From: an uncultured Eubacterium sp.
Lineage (GTDB): Bacteria; Bacillota; Clostridia; Lachnospirales; Lachnospiraceae
Direction: 5' to 3'
NCBI GenBank assembly: GCA_902475415.1
Contig: CABRZK010000058.1
Coordinates: 1-11,150 of the forward strand
DNA length: 11,150 nucleotides
In this document: one piece after another, positions 1 to 6,268 of the stretch
Position numbering within the stretch: position 1 is the first letter of the stretch
How the letters are laid out: every line of letters starts with the position of its first letter
Program-made: the position numbers and the translations under genes
The notes under the pieces: generated by a model
What the model was told of the DNA's origin: nothing
Database searches by the model: none
The model's input: only the letters and a program-made list of their open reading frames with translations

Positions 1-2
1 AC

Positions 3-86
3 ATTGAGAACTGGAGCTTAAAGCTGGATTTGAAAATCATTTTAAAGACATTTAAAGTTGTATTTGCCAAAGAAGGCGCAGAATAA
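3..86 (+). CDS. C-terminal end of a polyprenyl-phosphate sugar-phosphate transferase (partial)
   Basis: Only the last 27 codons and the TAA stop are in the window, in a frame open from the left edge. The peptide reads IENWSLKLDLKIILKT and then FKVVFAKEGAE. The pattern I-E-N-W-S-L-x-L-D-x-K-I-x-x-K-T followed by a short K-V-V-F tail is the typical C-terminus of the bacterial sugar transferase family (WbaP/WcaJ/CpsE-like). These enzymes load the first sugar phosphate onto undecaprenyl phosphate at the inner face of the membrane. This is recognised from family knowledge and is short, so the sugar cannot be predicted. The stop is 39 bases before the glf start with no terminator between, so the two genes are probably in one polysaccharide operon. 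Confidence 0.7.
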   Translation: MENWSLKLDLKIILKTFKVVFAKEGAE

Positions 87-100
87 AAAGGTTATGTATC

Positions 101-113
101 GTACATGATGTAC
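101..113 (+). other. Small palindrome next to the glf ribosome site
   Basis: GTACATGATGTAC is a perfect inverted repeat (GTACA, loop TGA, TGTAC) ending one base before the AGGAGGT ribosome site at 114-120. It could fold in mRNA beside the ribosome site. It may equally be chance; there is no other evidence for a function. Confidence 0.3.
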
Positions 114-125
114 AGGAGGTATCTG

Positions 126-1235
126 ATGAAAAAATATGATTATCTGATTGTTGGAGCAGGATTATTTGGAGCTGTATTTGCACAGGAAGCAAAAAAAGCT
201 GGAAAAAACTGTCTGGTTATCGATAAAAGAAATCACATTGCAGGAAATATTTATACGGAAAAAGTACTTGATATTGATGTTCATCAGTATGGTGCACATA
301 TTTTTCATACATCCAATGAGACTGTGTGGAATTATGTAAACAGCTTTGCAAAATTTAACCGTTATACCAATTCACCGGTAGCAAACTACAAAGGTGAGAT
401 TTATAACCTCCCGTTCAACATGAACACTTTCAATAAACTCTGGGGTGTTGTCACTCCGAAAGAGGCACAGAAAAAAATTGAAGAGCAGAAAGCTGCTTAT
501 CATGTAGAGAATCCGCAGAATCTGGAAGAACAGGCCATCAGCCTGATCGGACCGGATGTATACACAAAACTGGTAAAGGGTTATACCGAAAAACAGTGGG
601 GAAAACGTGCGACAGAGTTGCCGGCATTTATCATCAAACGTCTTCCGGTTCGTTTTACTTACGATAACAATTATTTCAATGATGATTATCAGGGAATCCC
701 GGTAGAGGGATACACAAAGATGATCGATCGTATGCTGGATGGTGTGGAAGTAAAGCTGGAAGAGGACTTCCTGAAAAACAGAGAAGCTTATATGGAGCTT
801 GCAGACAAGATTGTTTACACTGGTATGATCGATGAATATTACAATTACTGCTATGGAGAACTGGAATACCGCTCACTGAAATTTGAGACAGAAGTGATCA
901 AAGGTGAGGAGAACTACCAGGGAAATGCAGTTGTAAACTATACAGAGTATGAAGTACCGTTTACCAGAATTATTGAGCATAAGCATTTTACCTATGGCAC
1001 ACAGCCGGATACCGTCATCACCAGAGAGTATCCGAAGACATGGAGCAAAGGGGATGAGCCTTATTATCCGATGAATGATGAAAAGAACCTGAAACTCTAT
1101 GAGAAGTATGCGGATCTGGCAGCAAAAGAGGGAAATGTAATCTTTGGTGGTCGTCTGGGCATGTATAAATATTATGATATGGATGATACCATTGAAGCTG
1201 CATTAAACTGTGTGCAGGCAGAACTTGCAAAATAA
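126..1235 (+). CDS. glf: UDP-galactopyranose mutase
   Basis: A flavoenzyme of the cytoplasm that interconverts UDP-galactopyranose and UDP-galactofuranose, the donor for galactofuranose in surface glycans. The product is 369 residues, normal for bacterial Glf. The N-terminus has the FAD-binding Rossmann motif GAGLFG (10-15) and an acidic strand end (VIDKRNHIAGN, 31-41). Family blocks follow: QYGAHIFHTSNETVW (54-68), NLPFNMNTF (94-102), GYTEKQWG (152-159, with the active-site Trp158), RLPVRFTYDNNYF (172-184), PFTRIIEHKHF (278-288, with Arg281) and GGRLGMYKYYDMD (341-353). The ATG at 126 is preferred over the in-frame ATG at 105 because AGGAGGT at 114-120 sits five bases upstream of it and would lie inside the gene with the earlier start. 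It follows a sugar-phosphate transferase and precedes a glycosyltransferase, as expected in a capsule or exopolysaccharide operon. Confidence 0.96.
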   Translation: MKKYDYLIVGAGLFGAVFAQEAKKAGKNCLVIDKRNHIAGNIYTEKVLDIDVHQYGAHIFHTSNETVWNYVNSFAKFNRYTNSPVANYKGEIYNLPFNMNTFNKLWGVVTPKEAQKKIEEQKAAYHVENPQNLEEQAISLIGPDVYTKLVKGYTEKQWGKRATELPAFIIKRLPVRFTYDNNYFNDDYQGIPVEGYTKMIDRMLDGVEVKLEEDFLKNREAYMELADKIVYTGMIDEYYNYCYGELEYRSLKFETEVIKGEENYQGNAVVNYTEYEVPFTRIIEHKHFTYGTQPDTVITREYPKTWSKGDEPYYPMNDEKNLKLYEKYADLAAKEGNVIFGGRLGMYKYYDMDDTIEAALNCVQAELAK

Positions 1236-1252
1236 AAACAGAACAGAAATAT

Positions 1253-1293
1253 ATCAGGCGGCAAGACAGATCCAAGCTGTATTGACGCCTGAT
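1253..1293 (+). other. Long imperfect hairpin between glf and the GT2 gene
   Basis: The 41 bases fold end to end: ATCAGGCG (1253-1260) with CGCCTGAT (1286-1293), a G/A mismatch, CAA with TTG, a second G/A mismatch, then ACAG with CTGT closing a 7-base loop. Only four T follow the stem, so as an intrinsic terminator it would be weak. No good promoter was seen between it and the next gene. It may be a partial terminator, an mRNA processing or stability element, or an attenuation point inside the operon. Confidence 0.6.
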
Positions 1294-1351
1294 TTTATGT
1301 AAAAAGCATTGCAGGAGCAGAGAAAAATACGCTCTAAGACAGGAGAAAGAT

Positions 1352-2296
1352 GTGACAAAATTATCATTGATTGTTCCATGTTACAATGAAGAACAGAATG
1401 TGGAAGCTTTTTATGCCAGATGTCAGGAAGTGTTTCCGACGGATCAATACGAAGTAGTGTTTGTAAATGATGGCAGTAAAGATGGAACATATAAGAAATT
1501 ACAAAAATTACATGAAGAACATGACAACATTCTGGTTGTGAATTTTTCCAGAAACTTTGGAAAAGAATCTGCCATTTATGCAGGTCTGCATTATGCCAGT
1601 GGAAGCTACATTTCTATCATTGATGCCGATTTACAGCAGGATCCGGAGATTGTCAGAAATATGGTAAATATTCTGGAAGAAAAACCGGATATCGATGTGG
1701 TAGCGGCTTATCAGGTACAGCGTCATGAAGGAAAGCTTATGAGCTGGTGCAAAGATCGGTTTTACAAATTTATCAACCGTCTCAGTGAAGTAGATCTGCG
1801 GGAAAATGCCAGTGACTTCAGAACATTCCGGGCAAGTGTGCAGAAAGCATTGCTGGATATGCCGGAATATTTCCGCTTTTCCAAAGGATTATTTTCCTGG
1901 GTGGGATTTGAGACTGAGTATATTCCGTATGAGGCGGCAGAACGCTTCGCAGGGACTACCAAATGGAGTTTTACAAAATTACTGAAATATGCCATGGAAG
2001 GAATCATTTCTTTCTCAACGCTGCCATTGCAGCTTGCTACATTTTTTGGGGCAATCGTTTCTGCCATTGCAATCATTTATGGAATCGTGATCATTGCCCA
2101 GACATTGATCACTGGTATTGATGTACCTGGTTATGCGACCACGATTGTGGTGGTATTATTCCTGGGCGGTGTGCAGTTGCTGGTCATGGGTATTCTGGGA
2201 GAATATCTGGCAAAGACCTATATTCAGGGAAAACACAGACCGGTATACATTGCCAAAAACGTATTGGAAAAGAAAAATACAAAAGAGGAGAATTAA
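1352..2296 (+). CDS. Membrane-anchored GT2 glycosyltransferase (polyprenyl-phosphate sugar transferase, GtrB/DPM1-like)
   Basis: Likely moves a sugar from a nucleotide donor to undecaprenyl phosphate on the cytoplasmic face of the membrane. The product is 314 residues, usual for this group. Residues 1-225 are a GT-A domain: the opening LSLIVPCYNEE (4-14), VFVNDGSKDGT (36-46) and the metal-binding motif in IIDADLQQDPEI (89-100, DAD at 91-93), with the family block RFAGTTKWSFTKL (198-210). Two C-terminal membrane helices follow at about 226-252 and 262-287, then a basic tail. The start is GTG, with AGGAGA at 1341-1346. The stop is one base before the gtrA-family start, so the two are translationally linked. 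GtrB-GtrA pairs usually make and flip a lipid-linked sugar that decorates a surface polymer or lipid. The sugar cannot be read from the sequence. Confidence 0.93.
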   Translation: MTKLSLIVPCYNEEQNVEAFYARCQEVFPTDQYEVVFVNDGSKDGTYKKLQKLHEEHDNILVVNFSRNFGKESAIYAGLHYASGSYISIIDADLQQDPEIVRNMVNILEEKPDIDVVAAYQVQRHEGKLMSWCKDRFYKFINRLSEVDLRENASDFRTFRASVQKALLDMPEYFRFSKGLFSWVGFETEYIPYEAAERFAGTTKWSFTKLLKYAMEGIISFSTLPLQLATFFGAIVSAIAIIYGIVIIAQTLITGIDVPGYATTIVVVLFLGGVQLLVMGILGEYLAKTYIQGKHRPVYIAKNVLEKKNTKEEN

Positions 2297-2297
2297 C

Positions 2298-2765
2298 GTG
2301 GAACAGAAAAAAGAAGATATTTTTGATCGCCTGATGCATCTGCCGGGGCTTCGTATTTTTGAAAAATTTTATAAGAAAAATAAAGAAGTATTGTTATATT
2401 TACTCTTTGGCGGACTGACAACAATTGTCAGCATTGGAACATTTGCCTGGTTTAACGTCGGCATGCACATGAATGAGCTGATTGCCAATGTAATCTCATG
2501 GATCTTTGCTGTTACATTTGCTTATGTGACAAATAAAATCTGGGTATTTCAGTCCAAAACGACCTGTTTCAGAGATTTGTGTATGGAAATTGGAAAATTC
2601 TTCGGAGGCCGCCTTGCAACGCTTGGTGTAGAAGAATTAATTTTGTTTGTGTTTATCAGCCTTATGCACTGGAACAGCATTCTTGTGAAACTGATCGCAC
2701 AGGTGGTAATCGTGATTTTGAATTATATTATCAGTAAAATATTTGTGTTCAAAGAAAAAAAGTAA
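2298..2765 (+). CDS. GtrA-family membrane protein (candidate lipid-linked sugar flippase)
   Basis: A 155-residue protein with four predicted membrane helices at about 31-53, 61-82, 100-121 and 128-149. It has the GtrA-family pattern of an aromatic motif after helix 2 (NKIWVF, 79-84) and its counterpart after helix 4 (SKIFVF, 146-151), with a basic KKNKE stretch before helix 1. GtrA proteins are thought to move polyprenyl-phosphate-linked sugars across the cytoplasmic membrane. The start is taken as GTG at 2298, seven bases after GAGGAG (2285-2290). The frame stays open upstream into the GT2 gene, but that part is a shadow of the other frame. Only one base separates it from the GT2 stop, and it is probably the last gene of the operon. 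Confidence 0.92.
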   Translation: MEQKKEDIFDRLMHLPGLRIFEKFYKKNKEVLLYLLFGGLTTIVSIGTFAWFNVGMHMNELIANVISWIFAVTFAYVTNKIWVFQSKTTCFRDLCMEIGKFFGGRLATLGVEELILFVFISLMHWNSILVKLIAQVVIVILNYIISKIFVFKEKK

Positions 2766-2778
2766 AAGTAAATGGCAG

Positions 2779-2817
2779 CAGTTCATTGGTTACATGATTT
2801 ATGGTATCAATGAACTG
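2779..2817 (+). terminator. Stem-loop after the gtrA-family gene (possible weak terminator)
   Basis: CAGTTCATTG (2779-2788) is perfectly repeated in inverse at 2808-2817. The stem continues with a G-U and a T-A pair, a 2x2 internal loop and CAT/ATG closing a 5-base loop. No proper T run follows (TAACATGATTTCT), so it may stabilise the 3' end or act as a partial terminator, with the hairpin at 2894-2920 as the main stop. Confidence 0.5.
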
Positions 2818-2860
2818 TAACATGATTTCTAAAAGAAAAATAAAATCAGGCGGTAATAAA

Positions 2861-2889
2861 TTGACACCCTTTGTTTCTTGTGCTATAAT
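2861..2889 (+). promoter_or_regulatory. Perfect-consensus sigma-A promoter with extended -10
   Basis: TTGACA at 2861-2866, a 17-base spacer, and TATAAT at 2884-2889 preceded by TGC (extended -10). Both hexamers match the consensus at every position. It points at the FUSC-like gene 125 bases downstream, with transcription expected to begin near 2895-2898, inside the 5' arm of the terminator hairpin described next. Confidence 0.88.
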
Positions 2890-2893
2890 TCCT

Positions 2894-2933
2894 CCCCGAT
2901 GTATGAAAAATACATTGGGGATTTTTATTTTAC
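2894..2933 (+). terminator. Intrinsic terminator overlapping the start site of the FUSC promoter
   Basis: CCCCGATGTAT (2894-2904) pairs with ATACATTGGGG (2910-2920) around the loop GAAAA, with one G-T wobble. ATTTTTATTTT follows. It is a well-formed rho-independent terminator for transcription arriving from the gtrA side. The promoter just upstream would start within the CCCC arm, so RNA from that promoter may lack the strong part of the stem. Confidence 0.82.
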
Positions 2934-2946
2934 AGAGAAGTTACGG

Positions 2947-2988
2947 TAAGATAAAATCGCTTTGCGACAGAGAATATGCACTATCTTA
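2947..2988 (+). other. Nested stem-loop in the leader of the FUSC-like gene
   Basis: TAAGATA (2947-2953) pairs perfectly with TATCTTA (2982-2988), and inside it TCGC (2957-2960) pairs with GCGA (2964-2967) around TTT. The structure ends 13 bases before the AGGGA ribosome site (3002-3006). It matches no riboswitch class I recognise. The stems are short and AT-rich, so it is tentative. Confidence 0.35.
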
Positions 2989-3013
2989 TAAACAAGTATG
3001 AAGGGAAGAAATT

Positions 3014-4078
3014 ATGACATTCTATCAGGAATTGCAGCTCAATCAGGCTGGCTCGAAAGCACTGATTCGAAGCTGTACAGATAAAAAAGAAAAAATGCGT
3101 CATACCGCCATTTATCTTTTAAAAATTTTTATTACAATGGTTTTTTGCATGGCTGTAGTAATTGGGTTCAGCAAAATATTTGGTAATGATAACAGTATTG
3201 TGGGTGTTGTGGCGTTGCTGTGCGTCATGGCATTTCGTTTCGCAGATTTTGGCATTCGCACACCGCATGCAATGGGCGCTATGGCAATTATGTTTGCAAT
3301 TCTGACCTTTGGACCACGTCTGGCAAATGCAGGCGGCCTGGGGCAGGAGTTTCTTGTAAATACCATCTGTATTTTAATTTTGATGGTTTTGGGATGCCAT
3401 AATGTTGTGATGTTTAATCATTCAACGCTTCTGCTCAGCTATCTGCTTTTGTATGGCAAAGATGTAACCGGTGATCTGTATACACAGCGACTGATCGCGA
3501 TGGGAATCTGTGCAGCAGCAACAATGATCGTATATTATCGCAATCATCATAAAAAAGTATACAAACGCAGTCTGAAGGATATCTTTCATGAATTTGATGT
3601 GCATTCCATGAGAACCAGATGGCAGATTACAATGGTGTTTGGTGTGACAACAGCAATGCTGATTGCCGGTTTGCTGCATGTCCCACGGCGGATGTGGATT
3701 GGAATTGCAGCGATGTCGATTCTGGTACCGTTTCATGAAGATGCAAAGCAGCGTGCAAAAGCCAGAGTCCCGGGCAATATTGTAGGATGCTTTGTATTTC
3801 TGGCGCTTTATTATTTTCTGCCGCCATCCATTTATAATTACGTTGGTGTAATCGGAGGTATCGGTGTGGGCCTTTCTGCAACGTACGGATGTCAGGCAAT
3901 TTTCAATACATTTGGAGCCCTGTCGATTGCAGTTGGCATCCTCGGACTTCCGGGAGCCATCTTTTTCCGAATTTTCAACAACTTTTTCGGAGCCCTTTAT
4001 GGTCTTGTATTTGAACGGTTTTTTGGTTCTGTTTTAGACCGCCTGCCTTCGGCTCCCCGTGAAATATCGGCACCGTAA
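3014..4078 (+). CDS. FUSC-like / aromatic-acid-exporter-type inner membrane protein
   Basis: A 354-residue multipass membrane protein with two hydrophobic halves: helices at about 32-53, 60-78, 85-100, 113-130, 133-148 and 157-175, then a basic cytoplasmic loop (NHHKKVYKRSLKD, 177-189), then helices at about 204-222, 225-240, 252-270, 276-292, 296-312 and 320-336. In the second half, RRMWIGIAAMSILVP (225-239) followed by a charged stretch and RVPGNIVG (251-258) resembles the FUSC domain of proteins linked to fusaric acid resistance and aromatic-acid efflux. The substrate is unknown. The ATG at 3014 has AGGGA at 3002-3006. The last ten codons (PSAPREISAP) look unlike the rest and lie close to the inverted-repeat element, so the original C-terminus may have been changed. 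It appears to be transcribed alone, from the consensus promoter at 2861-2889. Confidence 0.8.
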   Translation: MTFYQELQLNQAGSKALIRSCTDKKEKMRHTAIYLLKIFITMVFCMAVVIGFSKIFGNDNSIVGVVALLCVMAFRFADFGIRTPHAMGAMAIMFAILTFGPRLANAGGLGQEFLVNTICILILMVLGCHNVVMFNHSTLLLSYLLLYGKDVTGDLYTQRLIAMGICAAATMIVYYRNHHKKVYKRSLKDIFHEFDVHSMRTRWQITMVFGVTTAMLIAGLLHVPRRMWIGIAAMSILVPFHEDAKQRAKARVPGNIVGCFVFLALYYFLPPSIYNYVGVIGGIGVGLSATYGCQAIFNTFGALSIAVGILGLPGAIFFRIFNNFFGALYGLVFERFFGSVLDRLPSAPREISAP

Positions 4079-4100
4079 AAATTCTTATTTCTCGGTGTAA

Positions 4101-4307
4101 GGGAAAAAGAAGAAAGAAAAAGTCCATGCAGGCACGGACGATTTCCTATCTGCGCTGCGCCGCTTATTTTCGCCTCCTCCCGCGAACTCGCATCCTGCAA
4201 AACCGGCAGGATACTCAGACACACTCCCGGAGGCGAAGCTATGCTCGCTCCGATGACGGAAATCGACCTACCGCCTTGCATTGGACTTTTTCTTTCTTCT
4301 TTTTCCC
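4101..4307. repeat. 207-bp nested inverted-repeat element between convergent genes
   Basis: The outer arms 4101-4125 and 4283-4307 are perfect reverse complements over 25 bp, purine-rich on one arm and pyrimidine-rich on the other. The pairing continues inward as ATGCAGGC against GCCTTGCATT (two extra T), CGATTTCC (4139-4146) with GGAAATCG (4258-4265), TTCGCCTCC (4169-4177) with GGAGGCGAA (4229-4237), and a central hairpin ATCCTGC (4192-4198) with GCAGGAT (4206-4212). The core is visibly more GC-rich than the flanks. With T-rich arms on both strands, it could stop transcription from both convergent neighbours. Its size and layout also suit a dispersed MITE- or REP-like repeat. No target-site duplication and no reading frame that looks like a protein were seen. 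Confidence 0.8.
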
Positions 4308-4309
4308 AT

Positions 4310-4352
4310 CTACACTTTGGCTCCGATTTTGCCTTTCATACGTTAAGTGTAG
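4310..4352. repeat. Small inverted repeat beside the large element
   Basis: CTACACTT (4310-4317) and AAGTGTAG (4345-4352) are perfect reverse complements separated by 27 bases. They lie just after the stop of the minus-strand DUF6198 gene. No T run follows on that strand, so a terminator role alone is weak. The GTGTA at 4096-4100, on the far side of the large repeat, is a possible outlying match. Confidence 0.45.
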
Positions 4353-4372
4353 CCATGAACACAAATAAGAAT

Positions 4373-5047
4373 TTAGGAGCGTGCCGTGCGGAAGGTTACG
4401 AAGCGGAAATGTTTGTCGAGTTTTTCCCCGACAAGTCCGATTACTTTTCCCATGGTAAATGCGGCCAGAACGGTGCCAATTCCAAGTCCTTTGATGCGTC
4501 CGAGACCAATGCCTGTAATCAGTGCGGTGGTTGCCAGACAGATGACATCAAAGGATATTTTTACTTTTGAGTATTTGAAATTTTTGATGGCAGACAGTTC
4601 TCGTGGAAAGAGATCCGTCGGGATGATCGGCAGTCCGCAGCGGTTGGAAAGTGCGATTCCAAGGCATAAAAGCAGGTAGCTGATTACAAAGTAAAGAATT
4701 CTCATTGGAATGTTGAAGGGAAGAATCCCAATCCAGCCCTTGTAAAAATCTAACATCATGCTGAACGCAAATCCTACGGCAAAGCTGAGGAGATATTCCA
4801 GCACAAAATGTTTACGTAATAGCATCAGGGATGCAATTAGAATTGCCTGAAAGATGTACGTCCAGGTGCCAAGGGAAAGGAACGGAAATACTTCCGAAAA
4901 AGCATAAGGTACGCTGGAAATAGCGGAAATGCCGGAACCGGAGTAAAGCATCAGTACGACACCGAAGCTGTTCATAATAATAACTAAAAGCAGAGCCAGT
5001 TCTCCGCGAAAAATATGTCTTTGATCTGATGAATATGTTTCATCCAC
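4373..5047 (-). CDS. DUF6198 / YczE-YitT-like integral membrane protein
   Basis: A 224-residue membrane protein with about six helices (14-36, 60-77, 82-100, 114-135, 163-182, 187-206). Family-like motifs are the opening RGELALLL (14-21), SGSGISAISSVPY (36-48), GTWTYIFQ (60-67), PTDLFPRELS (143-152) and GRIKGLGIGT (183-192). They match the YczE/YyaS/YitT-like group of Firmicutes membrane proteins, whose function is unknown; transport has been guessed for relatives. The GTG at 5047 is chosen because AGGAGG (5057-5062 on the + strand as CCTCCT) lies nine bases upstream. Earlier in-frame ATGs have no ribosome site and would put the AGGAGG inside the gene. It lies downstream of the araC-type gene on the same strand but has its own promoter and a structured leader, so it may be regulated separately. 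Confidence 0.85.
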   Translation of the reverse strand: MDETYSSDQRHIFRGELALLLVIIMNSFGVVLMLYSGSGISAISSVPYAFSEVFPFLSLGTWTYIFQAILIASLMLLRKHFVLEYLLSFAVGFAFSMMLDFYKGWIGILPFNIPMRILYFVISYLLLCLGIALSNRCGLPIIPTDLFPRELSAIKNFKYSKVKISFDVICLATTALITGIGLGRIKGLGIGTVLAAFTMGKVIGLVGEKLDKHFRFVTFRTARS

Positions 5048-5096
5048 GCTAGATCGCCTCCTAAATGTTGTTGTGTACTTACAGAATTTTCTCATT

Positions 5097-5148
5097 GAAA
5101 AATAAAAATCTGGCAGATGAAAAAAATACCTGTGTTTCCTGCATCTGC
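5097..5148 (-). promoter_or_regulatory. Terminator-like hairpin in the leader of the DUF6198 gene (candidate attenuator)
   Basis: On the minus strand, GCAGATG (5142-5148) pairs with CATCTGC (5113-5119) across a 22-base loop, followed after a few bases by GATTTTTATTTTTC (5097-5110). It lies between the promoter and the ribosome site. An upstream GTTTCC, whose plus-strand copy is GGAAAC at 5158-5163, can pair with a GGAAAC inside the loop, giving a possible alternative fold or pseudoknot. I recognise no known riboswitch consensus. The long loop makes a plain terminator uncertain. Confidence 0.45.
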
Positions 5149-5207
5149 GGGTTGACATGGAAACTTCTAAAGTCAGTAATATGGCAAAGGAAAGGATGCT
5201 GTGAGTT

Positions 5208-5236
5208 ATAGTAGCAAAAAACGGAATATGATTCAA
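5208..5236 (-). promoter_or_regulatory. Promoter of the DUF6198 gene
   Basis: Read on the minus strand: TTGAAT (5231-5236), a 17-base spacer, and TACTAT (5208-5213) preceded by TGC (extended -10). It predicts a leader of roughly 150 bases before the GTG start at 5047. No convincing terminator was found between the araC-type stop at 5321 and this promoter, so read-through from that gene is also possible. Confidence 0.65.
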
Positions 5237-5320
5237 GGTTCTAAATGATACTTATTGAGAAATCGCTGTACTGGTACGGACATTTTGTAAAGGGAATATA
5301 TAACGGTTTTTTTGCACACT

Positions 5321-6148
5321 CTAGTGCATCCGTCGAAATTCAAGCGGAGTCATTCCGGTTGCTTTCTTAAACATGGAGATGAAGTGACTGGTATCGGAAA
5401 AACCGGTCATGCTGGCGATATCCTGCACTTTGAGATAAGCGTGTACCAGCAAAAGCTCTTTGGCTTTGTTAATGCGGTACATAGTCAGGTACTCGTAGAC
5501 GGAGCAGGAGAAAAAACGTCGGAACAAGCGGGACAGATACTGTGGTGAGACGAAGACTTTTTCACTCAGTGACTGCGCAGTCAGATCTGTGGAAAAATGA
5601 GTTTCTATTTCCTGCACAACAGGTACAATGTAACGTTGATACAGCGGATCCTGCATAGGGGCATGGCCATTGACCTGGTCTGTGAAATTTAAAAGCAGGC
5701 TGTAACAGCTGGCAGACAGATATTTTATGTCCTGTTGTCCGTGAAGCGAAATTTCATTCACACATTTTGAGATCAGGGATGCAATTTGCAGACCCTGGTC
5801 TTTTTCTATCCATATGACAGGTCTGTTTTGCAGCATGGAAGGGAGGCTTGCCTCCAGTGTGCCTGTAAAGGTGGCGAAGTCTGTTTGCCATGTATCGGAA
5901 ATTTTTCGATAGGAATGAGGAATGGAAGGTGCGATCAGAAAACCTTCATTTTCCTGCAATTCGTAAGTTTTTCCCTGAATTTCTATCTGACCGCAGCCCA
6001 GTTCGGTCTGCAGATAGTGATAGTGCGGATATCCTTCCGGGCGTAGGGTTGCTTCTTCCGGCCACTGATTTCCAATGGAATCAAACATAAATGGTGCATT
6101 TACCGGTGTGTTTCGAAAATAAATTGGCATTTGAGTAATCCTTTCCAC
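5321..6148 (-). CDS. AraC-family transcription regulator, probable activator of the adjacent lacZ
   Basis: A 275-residue DNA-binding regulator. The N-terminal half is a cupin-like sensor domain (about 20-100) with YPHYHYLQTELGCGQIEI (40-57) and a proline/histidine turn IAPSIPHSY (72-80), typical of the sugar-sensing AraC_binding fold. The C-terminal third has the two helix-turn-helix units: LSEKVFVSPQYLSRLFR (194-210), then VQDIASMTGFSDTSHFISMF (241-260) ending in KKATGMTPLEFRR (261-273). The start chosen is GTG at 6148, seven bases after GGAGG. An internal ATG (codon 7) with an AAAGGA site before it is a possible alternative. The gene diverges from a beta-galactosidase gene across 287 bases, and regulators placed this way commonly sense the sugar and activate the enzyme gene. 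The inducer cannot be named. Confidence 0.92.
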   Translation of the reverse strand: MERITQMPIYFRNTPVNAPFMFDSIGNQWPEEATLRPEGYPHYHYLQTELGCGQIEIQGKTYELQENEGFLIAPSIPHSYRKISDTWQTDFATFTGTLEASLPSMLQNRPVIWIEKDQGLQIASLISKCVNEISLHGQQDIKYLSASCYSLLLNFTDQVNGHAPMQDPLYQRYIVPVVQEIETHFSTDLTAQSLSEKVFVSPQYLSRLFRRFFSCSVYEYLTMYRINKAKELLLVHAYLKVQDIASMTGFSDTSHFISMFKKATGMTPLEFRRMH

Positions 6149-6227
6149 ATCAGAACCTCCGAAATGCGGTTCCGGTGCGTTTATATTTCTGTAACAGACA
6201 GGTTGAGCAACATTGTATTTGCAGATA

Positions 6228-6257
6228 CAGATACAAAGAGTTGCCATAAGCTGTCAA
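6228..6257 (-). promoter_or_regulatory. Possible promoter of the araC-type gene
   Basis: Read on the minus strand, a perfect TTGACA (6252-6257) is followed after 18 bases by TATCTG (6228-6233). The -10 is a poor match, so this is uncertain. It lies next to the repeats that may bind the AraC protein itself, which would allow autoregulation. Confidence 0.4.
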
Positions 6258-6268
6258 TGAGTTTCCAA

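Noticed and set aside
2118..2297. Upstream extension of the GtrA-family frame into the GT2 gene
   Set aside because: The extension is out of frame with conserved GT2 membrane helices, is rich in Trp/Arg, and has no ribosome site; the GTG at 2298 does.
2801..3001. Short plus-strand open frame between the gtrA-family and FUSC-like genes
   Set aside because: It spans a promoter and a terminator, has no ribosome site and no protein-like composition.
3997..4281. Minus-strand open frame of 94 codons across the palindromic element and the FUSC end
   Set aside because: It runs through the inverted repeat and antisense to the FUSC gene, has low-complexity, Ser/Arg/Pro-rich composition and no family pattern. 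Frames like this arise from the GC-richer repeat.
5048..5236. N-terminal extension of the DUF6198 protein
   Set aside because: It would place the AGGAGG site, the hairpin and the promoter inside the coding region, and the added residues are not like the family.
5306..5330. GCAC/GTGC hairpin at the araC-type stop as a terminator
   Set aside because: On the gene's own strand the stem is followed by A rather than T, so it does not form an intrinsic terminator for this gene.
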